Shown here: one piece after another, positions 8,850 to 16,877 of the stretch
Numbering within the stretch: position 1 is the first letter of the stretch
Layout: each line of letters begins with the position of its first letter
Assembly (NCBI RefSeq): GCF_900107975.1
Contig: NZ_FNVF01000003.1
Location: 129,155-193,154 of the forward strand
Reading direction: 5' to 3'
DNA: 64,000 nt
Source: Paenibacillus sp. UNC499MF
GTDB lineage: Bacteria > Bacillota > Bacilli > Paenibacillales > NBRC-103111
Translations under genes and position numbers: made by a program
The notes under the pieces: model-generated
Seen by the model: the letters and a program-made list of their open reading frames with translations, nothing else
What the model was told of the DNA's origin: nothing
Database searches by the model: none

Positions 8850-9564
8850 GCGCCGTCACCTCGAACGAATAGCCGATTCCCCAGAGCGTTTCGATCCGCC
8901 ATTCGGGACGGCTGCCCAGCTTTTTGCGCAAATTTTTGACGTGGGCATCCACCGTTCTCGTACCGCCCGGAAAATCGAACGCCCAGACGCCGGCGAGCAG
9001 ATCGTCCCGGGAAAACACCCTTCCCGCCCTGCAGGCGAGGAAATAAAGAAGCTCCGTCTCCTTCGGCGTCAAATCGACCCGGTTGCCCTCCAGCTCGACC
9101 CGGTAACGGGCAAAGTCGATGGTCAGGGTGCCGATGCGGATCGGCTGGGGCAGCGACGGATCGGCCGGCACGGCGGCCGCTTCTTCCGGCTTGCTGCGCC
9201 GCAGAACCGCTTTGACCCGCGCGATCAGCTCGCTCGGATCAAAGGGCTTCACGATATAGTCGTCCGCTCCGACATTGAAGCCCTCCAGCTTGTCGAACGC
9301 CTCGCCGCGCGCGGTGAGCATAATCACCGGCACGTCGCAGAGCGGCTTGCTCATGGCGCGGATCGAGCGGCACACGTCGAAGCCGGACCCGTCCGGCAGC
9401 ATCACGTCGAGAATCACGAGCGACGGCTTGTGCTCGCGCAGCAGAGGGAGCACCTCCGACGCGTGATCCGCCAGCAGCGGCCGGTAACCGGCATGCTCCA
9501 GATAGAGGCGGGCCACTTCGGCAATGTACGGCTCATCGTCGATGACCGCGATTGTGTCCTTCAC
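8836..9564 (-). CDS. OmpR/PhoB-family response regulator
   Basis: 242 residues from a GTG at 9564; reading starts MKDTIAVIDDEPYIAEVARL. The receiver domain has the acidic pair DDE, the phosphorylated Asp in VILDVMLPDGSG (about residue 52), Thr in MLTARGE and Lys in VKPFDPSEL. The C-terminal winged-helix Trans_reg_C domain contains LTPKETELLYFLACRAGRV and GTRTVDAHVKNLRKKLG. A longer open frame extends upstream, but the family's usual N-terminus is at this GTG, which overlaps the preceding stop as GTGA. It should bind direct repeats upstream of the efflux genes. Confidence 0.93.
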   Translation of the reverse strand: MKDTIAVIDDEPYIAEVARLYLEHAGYRPLLADHASEVLPLLREHKPSLVILDVMLPDGSGFDVCRSIRAMSKPLCDVPVIMLTARGEAFDKLEGFNVGADDYIVKPFDPSELIARVKAVLRRSKPEEAAAVPADPSLPQPIRIGTLTIDFARYRVELEGNRVDLTPKETELLYFLACRAGRVFSRDDLLAGVWAFDFPGGTRTVDAHVKNLRKKLGSRPEWRIETLWGIGYSFEVTAHEKD

Positions 9565-10103
9565 AGCGTCCCGCCTCCCTTCCGCCGCAGCTTCCTGGCT
9601 TCCAGCTGGCGCGCTCTTTCCTCCACGACATCGCTGCGGTCCCGCAGCTTGTGGCGGTCGATCAGCATCGGGTTGCTTCCGTCGCTCACCGCTCCCCAGG
9701 CGAATCCAAGCCGTGCGCACTGCCCCTTGCACGCTTCGAGCAGAAGGGGATCTTCCACCGGGAGATCCAGATCCGCATACGGTACGGCGTCAAGCTCCGT
9801 TTCCCGCACTCTTTGCCGCACCCGGGCAACCAGTTCTTCTCCGGCCAGGCCGAGACCTTTCAAATGCTCCTCGTTCAGATAAGAAAGAGAACTGCCCAGC
9901 ATTTTCACGGCTCCCGCCTTGTTTCCTCTCCGCTGATGGTAAAGGCCGACGGCCACCTGGATCAAACCGACCAAAGTATCCGCATACGGATGATCCGGTT
10001 TTTCTTTCCAATATTCTTCCAAAATTTCATGACATTCAAAAAAATCACGGTCCCCGTGAAAATGAACCAAATAATCCACTACTTCCTGCGGATAACGCTC
10101 CAT
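9561..10103 (-). CDS. DUF309 family protein
   Basis: 180 residues if started at ATG 10103, which follows GAGGGG and gives the usual beginning of the family (MERYPQEVVDYLVHFHG). An in-frame ATG at 10142 would add 13 residues. The DUF309 signature is clear: FFECHEILEEYWKEK (about 22-36) and LIQVAVGLYHQRRGN, a helical His/Glu arrangement thought to bind a metal. The function is unknown in the family. The stop overlaps the response regulator start (GTGA), so it is the first gene of that operon. An extra C-terminal region (about 100-180) is longer than in minimal DUF309 proteins. Confidence 0.8.
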   Translation of the reverse strand: MERYPQEVVDYLVHFHGDRDFFECHEILEEYWKEKPDHPYADTLVGLIQVAVGLYHQRRGNKAGAVKMLGSSLSYLNEEHLKGLGLAGEELVARVRQRVRETELDAVPYADLDLPVEDPLLLEACKGQCARLGFAWGAVSDGSNPMLIDRHKLRDRSDVVEERARQLEARKLRRKGGGTL

Positions 10104-10337
10104 ATATAGCTTCCCCTCATCCCGGTTTATCGCCGACATCATGCTTTCATTTCCATGTTAACCAAAATACGCGGCATCGTCCAACGCCGCTTCGGACAGA
10201 TATCCGCAGAGACCGGAACATCGCCATAAAAATTTGCCGGACGGCACGCAAAATTTTAAATTTTCTTGGCCGGACACGTATAAAACCATGCCGAATACGC
10301 CCACCCTAATAAAGCTGGAAAAGGGAGGTGAATCAGC

Positions 10338-10499
10338 ATGGCTAAAGATGTTCTGTGTGAAGTGAATTCCTGCAAGCACTGGTCGAACGGAAACAGATGC
10401 GAGGCAGAATCGATTTATGTCGTGAGCCACCACGACGGCAATCAGGCCCGTCATTCCGAAGAAACCGACTGCAAAACGTTCGAATCGAAATTGTCCTGA
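10338..10499 (+). CDS. DUF1540 domain small protein
   Basis: 53 residues from ATG 10338, with GGGAGGTG 9 bases upstream. The sequence has the DUF1540 layout: VLCEVNSCKHW, then GNRCEAESIYV, then a last Cys in ETDCKTF. The four cysteines are spaced as in the family, which is common in Firmicutes and thought to be a small metal-binding fold. It is monocistronic, with its own terminator 12 bases after the stop. The role is unknown. Confidence 0.85.
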   Translation: MAKDVLCEVNSCKHWSNGNRCEAESIYVVSHHDGNQARHSEETDCKTFESKLS

Positions 10500-10511
10500 T
10501 GCTTACCGGAA

Positions 10512-10540
10512 AAGAGAGGCCTGTCGGGCCTCTTTTTTAT
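10512..10540 (+). terminator. Rho-independent terminator of the DUF1540 gene
   Basis: AGAGGCC-TGTCG-GGCCTCT followed by six T. Confidence 0.9.
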
Positions 10541-10566
10541 TTGCCTAAAGCCATTGTAACCAATAA

Positions 10567-10581
10567 TGATAATTATTATCA
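10567..10581. promoter_or_regulatory. Perfect 7-1-7 Fur box
   Basis: TGATAATTATTATCA matches the B. subtilis Fur consensus TGATAATNATTATCA at every defined base. It ends five bases before the -35 hexamer of the downstream gene, a position from which an iron-loaded Fur could block or modulate RNA polymerase. The gene it precedes is not an obvious iron gene. Confidence 0.75.
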
Positions 10582-10585
10582 GCGA

Positions 10586-10614
10586 TTGTCGAATTTTTGG
10601 GCTCTCCCTAAAAT
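10586..10614 (+). promoter_or_regulatory. Predicted promoter of the 143-aa membrane protein and YxcD operon
   Basis: TTGTCG (10586-10591), a 17-base spacer and TAAAAT (10609-10614), directly downstream of the Fur box. This puts the start of transcription near 10621. Confidence 0.45.
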
Positions 10615-10709
10615 TTTTATAAAAAAGTGAAACCGGCTCCCGCTTCCGTACGTATAGCATGTTTGCGGACGAGCATCGTTTGCATAATTATTTAAGGGGG
10701 ACATTTATT

Positions 10710-11141
10710 TTGAAGAAATGGTTGCTTTTAGTTATGGCCTGTATGCTTACATTTTCGGTGACTATGCCCGGAACCGTCGAGGCCAAGAAGTCGTACAGCT
10801 CCACCAAAAAATCGTATACACCGTCCACAACCAATAAATCCAACGATACAGGCGTCAACAAATCCACACCAAGCAATTCGTCCAAAACGACGTCTACCGC
10901 TCCGACTCAAAAACGCGGATTTTTCAGCGGCGGTCTGATGAAAGGCCTTCTGATCGGCGGTCTGGCCGGCATGCTCTTCGGAGGATTGTTCGGCGGCATG
11001 GGAATGCTCGGCAACGTACTCGGATTCATGGTCAACATGCTTGCCATCCTGCTCATCGTGATGGTGATCCGTCGTATTGTCGTCTACTTCATGGACAAGC
11101 GTAAAGCCGATAAGCTGAAGGAGAAGCACAACCTGACATGA
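10710..11141 (+). CDS. Small membrane protein like the N-terminal half of bacterial Tim44-like proteins
   Basis: 143 residues from TTG 10710, after AAGGGGG. The signal peptide MKKWLLLVMACMLTFSVT ends in ...VEAKK. A Ser/Thr/Lys-rich spacer (25-70) precedes a Gly-rich hydrophobic region GLLIGGLAGMLFGGLFGG and a second helix (about 100-125), then a short basic tail. This resembles bacterial Tim44-like proteins without their C-terminal Tim44 domain. It overlaps the YxcD-like gene by ATGA. The upstream Fur box suggests iron-dependent expression. The function is not known. Confidence 0.65.
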   Translation: MKKWLLLVMACMLTFSVTMPGTVEAKKSYSSTKKSYTPSTTNKSNDTGVNKSTPSNSSKTTSTAPTQKRGFFSGGLMKGLLIGGLAGMLFGGLFGGMGMLGNVLGFMVNMLAILLIVMVIRRIVVYFMDKRKADKLKEKHNLT

Positions 11142-11413
11142 AACTGACCGAACAGGAAATCACGAACGCGTTATGCGTCAACATGGCGCAGCGCAAACAG
11201 CTCCACCCTTCCCAAGTCGAGGTCGTTCTCATGTGGGACGAGGATCTCGGTTTCTCGGCGGAAGTATTTGCGGAAGGCCGCAATCAGATCCTAATCGAGG
11301 CTAACATTTATGAGGCCATCATGCAGTATCTGAGCCAGCAGCAGCTCCGCGTTTTCCGCGACCAGATCCAGCTCGATCTCGAAGATGAAATCGTCGCTTA
11401 TATCCACGAGTAG
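11138..11413 (+). CDS. YxcD family protein (DUF2653)
   Basis: 91 residues, start ATG overlapping the upstream stop. The sequence LTEQEITNALCVNMAQRK ... VEVVLMWDEDLGFSAEVFAEGR fits the small YxcD/DUF2653 family of Firmicutes. It is soluble, with an acidic C-terminus (LDLEDEIVAYIHE). It is cotranscribed with the preceding membrane protein and followed by a terminator. No function is established. Confidence 0.75.
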   Translation: MKLTEQEITNALCVNMAQRKQLHPSQVEVVLMWDEDLGFSAEVFAEGRNQILIEANIYEAIMQYLSQQQLRVFRDQIQLDLEDEIVAYIHE

Positions 11414-11425
11414 ACGAAGAGATTG

Positions 11426-11471
11426 GAAAAAGCCTTTTCCGGCAGAAGCCGGGGAGGCTTTTTCTTTTTTT
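11426..11471 (+). terminator. Rho-independent terminator after the YxcD-like gene
   Basis: AAAAAGCC and GGCTTTTT arms enclose a second paired segment (CCGGC/GCCGG), followed by a T-rich tail. Confidence 0.85.
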
Positions 11472-11545
11472 ATCCCCAAAAACGCAACTAAACGGCACGC
11501 TTGAACGTCAAATAATAGGAAGATTGATAGAAAGAGGCGTGATAA

Positions 11546-13447
11546 ATGAAAGCAGTGCGTTGGATACTAACAGGAGCCGTCGTCGTCAGTCTTTGCTCCC
11601 CCCTGCAGGCTCAGGCGGCGGACAAAACCACGAAATACAGGGTTTACCAGAACAACAAAATCGTAACGGAGCTCCCCGACTACAGTCAGGCCGAGGCTTA
11701 CGCCAAGCAGTTCAAAAATTCCCATGTCGAAGAAATCTCCACACGCAAGTGGCTTTGGAACAACTTTCCCCGTTATCAGGTGTTTCAATATGATTTTACA
11801 CAACCTCAGTGGACGTTTCCTACCCTGGATGCGGCCGTTGCCGAAGCTAAGCGTTGGGGACATGCGAGCGTAAGGGATTTGCAGAGCGGCGGCTGGGTTT
11901 GGAACAACTATCCCAGATACCGTGTTTATCAAGGGGACAGCACGCAGGCATCTTGGGATTTCACGACGCTGGCCGACGCGACCGCCGAAGCCCGTAAGTG
12001 GAGGCACGCCCATATCATTGACCTGAGCACGAACAAGTGGGTCTGGGACAATATCAGTGCCGCCGACAAAAGCTCCCTCCGTTCCGGAACGCCTGTCTAC
12101 CGGGTCTATCAGGATACATATTCGGCGCCTGCCTGGAGCTTCGCTTATCTGGAAGACGCCGTTAACGAATCTCTCAAATGGGGAGGCTCCAAAGTCGTCA
12201 GAACGACCGACAATGCGGTGGTGCATACGAACGAGGCTTCCTACAAAGTGTACCAGAGCGACAATTTTCTGAGTGAATTCCAGTCCCTGGATGCGGCAGC
12301 GGCCTACGCTTCCCGCTGGGCACACAGCGAAATCTCATACAACGGCAAAATTATCTGGAGCAATTATCCGTATTATCAGGTTTTGCAGAACAATACGCTG
12401 ATCGGAGATTTTAACACCATTCCCCAGGCGCTGGAGTACGCATCCAAATACTCGAACAGCACGATCCGCACCCTGGACCGCAATGTCATTTGGGATAATC
12501 TGCGCAAAATGCAGTACTGGGGCTGGACGGGCTCTTCCGCCGCCTCGACCATCCAAGCGCAAGCATCCGGCACCGTCGGCCTTGATGTCGTATCGCCTAC
12601 CTACTTCCAGCTTGCGGATGCGAGCGGCAAGGTCGACGACAAATCCGAAGCGGCTACGGTCGACTGGCTCAAAAAACAGGGATTTACCGTGTATCCCCTG
12701 ATTAACAATCAATTTAATGCGGAAATGACCTCGGCTTTCCTGGCGAATCCCGCCGCTCAGACGGCCTTCATCCGCCAGATCGTCGATAAAGCCACCGCCT
12801 TGAAAGTAGACGGGCTCAATCTCGACTTTGAGAGCCTGAACGCCAAAGACAGGGCGGGTTACACCGCCTTTGTGAAGCAGTTTGCGGATGCCGCTCACGC
12901 GAAAAAATTGAGCGTTTCGGTCGATCTGCCGCGCGGAAGCATCAAATGGAACGAAAAAACCGCGTATGACCATGAGAAGCTCGCTGCGTACGTGGATTAC
13001 ATCGCCATCATGGCCTATGACCAGTACTGGAAAGGCAGCACGGAGCCGGGCTCCGTATCCGGTCTTCCTTGGGCCGAGCAGGGCGTGATCGAATTCCTGA
13101 GCTACGGGATTCCTCGCGACAAGCTGATCATGGGCATCCCTTACTATGTACGTGACTGGACCCTGGATGCCGCAGGCAAGCCTGTAGAGAACAAGGCGAT
13201 CCTGCTCAAGGACATCCCCGCGCTCATCACGGCTAAGAAAGCCGTTAAAACGTGGGACAACGAGTTCAAGCAGTACCGGGTCGACTATACCGAAGACGGC
13301 AAAAAGCACGTGTTCTGGCTGGAAGACAACGACACGGTCAAGCAGCGCCTGGCTATTGCGCGCAAATATGATCTTGCCGGCGTCGCCGCCTGGCGTCTCG
13401 GCTACGACACCCCGCAGCTTTGGGAAATGATGCTGCAGGAGAAATAG
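11546..13447 (+). CDS. Secreted GH18-type glycoside hydrolase with N-terminal repeats
   Basis: 633 residues. The signal peptide (1-25) is followed by about six or seven imperfect repeats of roughly 45-50 residues (to about 320), each with a core like 'YRVYQ...W.F.TL.DA..EA..W.HA.I......VWNNYP'. The C-terminal half (about 335-630) is a GH18 TIM barrel: DGLNLDFES carries the catalytic Glu (DxxDxE-type strand 4 motif), VDYIAIMAYDQYW and LIMGIPYYVRDW are the later strands. The relatives are the YaaH/SleL-like and 'YdhD' group acting on peptidoglycan or chitin-like polymers. The repeats are not LysM; they may bind the cell wall. It is monocistronic, with a strong terminator. Confidence 0.85.
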   Translation: MKAVRWILTGAVVVSLCSPLQAQAADKTTKYRVYQNNKIVTELPDYSQAEAYAKQFKNSHVEEISTRKWLWNNFPRYQVFQYDFTQPQWTFPTLDAAVAEAKRWGHASVRDLQSGGWVWNNYPRYRVYQGDSTQASWDFTTLADATAEARKWRHAHIIDLSTNKWVWDNISAADKSSLRSGTPVYRVYQDTYSAPAWSFAYLEDAVNESLKWGGSKVVRTTDNAVVHTNEASYKVYQSDNFLSEFQSLDAAAAYASRWAHSEISYNGKIIWSNYPYYQVLQNNTLIGDFNTIPQALEYASKYSNSTIRTLDRNVIWDNLRKMQYWGWTGSSAASTIQAQASGTVGLDVVSPTYFQLADASGKVDDKSEAATVDWLKKQGFTVYPLINNQFNAEMTSAFLANPAAQTAFIRQIVDKATALKVDGLNLDFESLNAKDRAGYTAFVKQFADAAHAKKLSVSVDLPRGSIKWNEKTAYDHEKLAAYVDYIAIMAYDQYWKGSTEPGSVSGLPWAEQGVIEFLSYGIPRDKLIMGIPYYVRDWTLDAAGKPVENKAILLKDIPALITAKKAVKTWDNEFKQYRVDYTEDGKKHVFWLEDNDTVKQRLAIARKYDLAGVAAWRLGYDTPQLWEMMLQEK

Positions 13448-13448
13448 C

Positions 13449-13482
13449 AAAAAGCTGGCACCTTTGGGTGCCAGCTTTTTTT
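13449..13482. terminator. Strong terminator between convergent secreted-enzyme genes
   Basis: AAAAGCTGGCACC-TTT-GGGTGCCAGCTTTTTTT, a 13-bp nearly perfect stem, right after the GH18 stop and also downstream of the convergent gene at 13549. Confidence 0.92.
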
Positions 13483-13548
13483 GGCTTCATAAAAATAAGG
13501 GAAGTATCCATAACTATAAGGGCAAATCATAAACCTAAAGTTTCACCG

Positions 13549-15147
13549 CTAACTAGGCAACGTCGCCTGATACTGGCTCCAAAGCGTGTTCACGTCTGTC
13601 CCGGTAATCACTTTAAACTGATTTTCTTTCCACAGCTGAATTTCATTGGCATTCCCGAGGAGGTTGTAAGGGATCGCAGCCGCGTTGAGTTCACGGATGA
13701 AGCCGCGTTTTTTCGTATCTTCAATCCAGCGAAGGAAATTCGCGGTTCCTTGCGTCTGCCAGGTTCCACCCTTGGTCGCGCCGTAACGGTCGTGATAGCC
13801 TGTCTGGTAACGCAAGCTGTCGGCTATCGCTTCGACATCAAAGTTGCTGTACTGATAAACATGGCCTATTTCATGATAAAGAATGCCGATGATTTCTTCA
13901 CGCAGTGATTTGGAAGGGCTGGCTACGAATTTTTTCAGATACTGGGAACTGAAGCCGACTGTCTTCTGCGCGGCGTTTCCTGATGTCCAAGCCACTCCAG
14001 GAACGTCTTCGATGGTCACCACGATTTTTTTGACGTCAACAGGGGCGTCTGCGGGATTGCTGTATAACAGCTCGTGTACTTTACGGGCGACGGCCAAGAT
14101 TTCTTTCTCGGCATTAGGAAGGGCATCCGTGAATAAGCTGCCGCCGCCTGTTGGATCCAGGTTCTTCACTTCGATAACCGGGTTGACGGCATGCCCGATA
14201 TCATTCGTACGGGAAAACTCAACTTCACCCAATTGGATAGAGGTTCCGCTGTGATTTTTTATGTTGTTGAGCCTGTAATACCGGTAGGCCTTAGTATTGT
14301 TCGTTAAAAGGTAATGCTTGCGCTGGTGTCGGACGTTGAAGTTCTCGTTGCTTTTCGTATCTATTCCGGTCCAGGTCTTGTTGTCATTGGAGCCTTGGAG
14401 AACCCAGCTTTTGGGATCGCGTTCGGGTCTGTCATTAGCTGCCGTAAGTGCGTAGCCATCGAGCGTCACCTGTTCGCCAAAGTCGAACTTAAGCCATGCG
14501 GTATCGTCTTTAATTAACCATTTGGTGACGCTTGTCCCATCCACCAAATTTTCTTTGATGTTGGTAGGCGTATGTTCTCCGCTTGCCGTAACTGTGGGCT
14601 TGGTCGTACTCCATGTTTTTGCGCTGCCGTCGTAGATTTTGATCTCGGACAGCTGCAGGATGCCGCTTCCGCTCTGATTGTTAAAATCATCGAATTTTAC
14701 GTATTTATAAGCGGTCGTATTGGTAAATGAATACGTTTTCGTCTCATGCCGGGAAGAGAAACTTTGGTTTTGCCGTGTGTCCAGCGGAGTCCAGTCCGAT
14801 CCGTTGTTAGAGCCTTTTAACACCCAGCTTCTCGGGTCTCTGTCAGGTACGTCCTCGGCGGAAGTAATGGTGTATGAGGTTACGGCTTTCGGAGCGGAAA
14901 ATTCATATTGAAGCCAGGCAGGACTGCTGAATGTCAACCATTTCGAAAAAACATCCTGGTCAAACGCTTTGTCCTTCCCTTGGTGCGGCGCATACTCTCC
15001 GCTTGCCGTTACGTTGCCGCCTAAAGCCAAATTGGTCGGTATAGCGATCGAAGTCGGCTGCGCTGCTGACGCAGATGGAAGGTTCACACTGCTGCCGAAG
15101 GCTATTCCTACTGCCGCCGCTAAAATAAGACCTTTGAATTTCCTCAC
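13549..15147 (-). CDS. Secreted BSP-type metallopeptidase with two discoidin (F5/8C) domains
   Basis: 532 residues from GTG 15147, with GGAGAGG upstream. The signal peptide (1-28) ends ...SASAAQ. Two F5/8 type C carbohydrate-binding modules follow (about 38-175 and 180-310; repeated 'RDPRSWVLKGSNNGSDWTPLD' and 'RDPKSWVLQGS'). The C-terminal part (about 325-525) matches the 'plant basic secretory protein' peptidase family (PF04450): VAWTSGNAAQKTVGFSSQYL and the zinc site HEIGHVYQYS (HExxH) near residue 428. It is probably an extracellular zinc protease directed to polysaccharides or glycoproteins. It has its own promoter region. Confidence 0.85.
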   Translation of the reverse strand: MRKFKGLILAAAVGIAFGSSVNLPSASAAQPTSIAIPTNLALGGNVTASGEYAPHQGKDKAFDQDVFSKWLTFSSPAWLQYEFSAPKAVTSYTITSAEDVPDRDPRSWVLKGSNNGSDWTPLDTRQNQSFSSRHETKTYSFTNTTAYKYVKFDDFNNQSGSGILQLSEIKIYDGSAKTWSTTKPTVTASGEHTPTNIKENLVDGTSVTKWLIKDDTAWLKFDFGEQVTLDGYALTAANDRPERDPKSWVLQGSNDNKTWTGIDTKSNENFNVRHQRKHYLLTNNTKAYRYYRLNNIKNHSGTSIQLGEVEFSRTNDIGHAVNPVIEVKNLDPTGGGSLFTDALPNAEKEILAVARKVHELLYSNPADAPVDVKKIVVTIEDVPGVAWTSGNAAQKTVGFSSQYLKKFVASPSKSLREEIIGILYHEIGHVYQYSNFDVEAIADSLRYQTGYHDRYGATKGGTWQTQGTANFLRWIEDTKKRGFIRELNAAAIPYNLLGNANEIQLWKENQFKVITGTDVNTLWSQYQATLPS

Positions 15148-15342
15148 GTCTGGTCCTCTCCTCTATCCTTTTATTGGTATTTATTAGTAAATATACCACG
15201 ATAGAGTTAGAACCTCAATTGACGAGAATTACGGAAAATATGAAGTGATCATAAAAGAGTTCATTTTTGCAGGAAACAATTTGCGCCGACGGTACATGCA
15301 AATGTAAGCTAGAGTAAATCTTTCCCCGCTATTCTCTAGCTG

Positions 15343-15702
15343 TCACCCTTCAGGCGGCTTATTATATCCCTTCTCCCCGTAAGGCTCCAGCTTCTCCAGC
15401 CACCGCTTTTTCAGCTGCTTCCGCTCCCAGCGCATGTCTGTAATTTCCGAAGCCTCTTTCTGCTCCAGCACCTCGAAGGCAAAGTTTTCAGCCCCTAGTT
15501 CTTTCCAGTCTTTCTGAAGCTGTAAGTTGGCAAACCTGCCCATATCCAGTTGAGCCTGAATGGTGATCCATTTGTTTTTCAAATTGGGGTAGGTGTCCAC
15601 GTATATTTTACCGTTAGTTTTGTTCAGAATTTGAATAGCGCCCATATAGGTCTTCACCTGCTTATATTCTTCCAAAAGCTCCTTGCGCTTGGTTTTATCC
15701 AT
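15343..15702 (-). CDS. GIY-YIG-like nuclease family protein (degenerate active site)
   Basis: 119 residues, ATG 15702 after AAAGGAG. It resembles a small Firmicutes family annotated as GIY-YIG nuclease: 'YMGAIQILNKTNGKIYVDTYPNLKNKW' spans the two beta strands, but the canonical GIY and YIG triads read as MGAIQI and KIYVDT and the usual Arg is Lys, so nuclease activity is doubtful. It is the last gene after the VWA/MoxR pair (44-base gap) and probably belongs to that transcript. Confidence 0.65.
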   Translation of the reverse strand: MDKTKRKELLEEYKQVKTYMGAIQILNKTNGKIYVDTYPNLKNKWITIQAQLDMGRFANLQLQKDWKELGAENFAFEVLEQKEASEITDMRWERKQLKKRWLEKLEPYGEKGYNKPPEG

Positions 15703-15746
15703 GTCTCTTTCTCCTTTCGCGTTTTACCGTCTGACAACAGCAAGAT

Positions 15747-16877
15747 TTACACATACCGGGCGATAATCCGGACCAGCTTAGCCGGCAAGTCCGCCAGATT
15801 TGTGATATCCAAAAATTTTTCGCTGCCATAAATTTGATGAATGACATCCTTGTCCTGGCCGATCGCGGCTGCAAGAAAAGTAACTCCTCTGCGTTCATAT
15901 TCAGCCATCGTCTGCTGCATGTCCCGGATAGCGCAGGCTCCGGTATAATCGTCCATCGCTTTGGGCTGCCCGTCGCTTATGCTGATGAGCAGTTTCGTCT
16001 GCTGCGGGAAACCGGCTAACCGGTCGGCTATTATTCGGAGTGCCATCCCGTCCCGGTTGTTGCTGCGGGCCCGGATTCCCGTCAGTCTGTACCGGTCGCC
16101 CGGATCAGTTTTGTCCGAATCCGCATAGGCGTAGACGGACATTTGTTCCAGCCTGGAAACATCCGCCGTATCTCCGTAAATCAAGACCGGTATATGACAC
16201 AATTGACAAAATTCATAGACGGCTATCACCGCACGCTTGGCGGCTTCCAGTCTCCCGTAAGCGGACATCGATCCGGATTCGTCCACCCTTAGACCGACGG
16301 CAAGAGAAGGAGAATCGGTTGGCGGAATTTTCTTGGCGAAATTTCTGAAATCCCGGTAAACCGCGCTGTCCGCCTGAAATTTGCTGCCGTAATATTGATG
16401 CCTCGCAAATTCGGAGGAAGTCTCATGTTCCAGCAGCGGCAGTGTTTTTCGGGCAATTTCCCGTACGACGGGCATGAGCTCCGCACTTAAACGGGCATAT
16501 TCCGTTTGGGAATCGGCATCGTAATCGGGGCGGTGAACAATAAGCTTCACCTTGCGGTGAATCGATTCGGACACAGCCTCCCTGGCGTCGCGGTTAAGCT
16601 TTTGGCGGAAGTCCCGTTCCTTTTGTTTGGCTTGGTCCGCCTTAAGGTCAGGATTTGCCTGATGATATTTCGGGGTCCCGTTCTCTTCCCGGTCTGAGCT
16701 TTCCGTGCGGGTTGAGTCATCCGGAACCCCGGAAATATTTTCTTCACTATCGGGGGATTTTTTTAAAGCGATTCCTTGCGCATCTTGCTCATTGTCCTGT
16801 TCAACATCCGGAACATCGATGAATCCGCCTGTTTTCAGCTCCGCCTCGTCCGTTATTCTTTTTTTTTGCTTCGGCAT
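15747..16877 (-). CDS. VWA-domain protein, partner of the MoxR-type ATPase
   Basis: About 376 residues. The start is uncertain: ATG 16877 follows AGG, and an in-frame GTG at 16907 is possible; both lie inside the ATPase gene. Residues 1-100 are charged and low complexity (DEAELKTGGFIDVPDVEQDNE...). A helical middle part precedes a C-terminal von Willebrand A domain (about 190-376) with an intact MIDAS motif LRVDESGSMSAYG, Thr in the second loop and ISISDGQPKAMDDY. Such proteins act with MoxR ATPases in activation or chaperone complexes (compare NorQ/NorD, CobS/CobT, RavA/ViaA). The substrate is not evident here. Confidence 0.85.
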   Translation of the reverse strand: MPKQKKRITDEAELKTGGFIDVPDVEQDNEQDAQGIALKKSPDSEENISGVPDDSTRTESSDREENGTPKYHQANPDLKADQAKQKERDFRQKLNRDAREAVSESIHRKVKLIVHRPDYDADSQTEYARLSAELMPVVREIARKTLPLLEHETSSEFARHQYYGSKFQADSAVYRDFRNFAKKIPPTDSPSLAVGLRVDESGSMSAYGRLEAAKRAVIAVYEFCQLCHIPVLIYGDTADVSRLEQMSVYAYADSDKTDPGDRYRLTGIRARSNNRDGMALRIIADRLAGFPQQTKLLISISDGQPKAMDDYTGACAIRDMQQTMAEYERRGVTFLAAAIGQDKDVIHQIYGSEKFLDITNLADLPAKLVRIIARYV

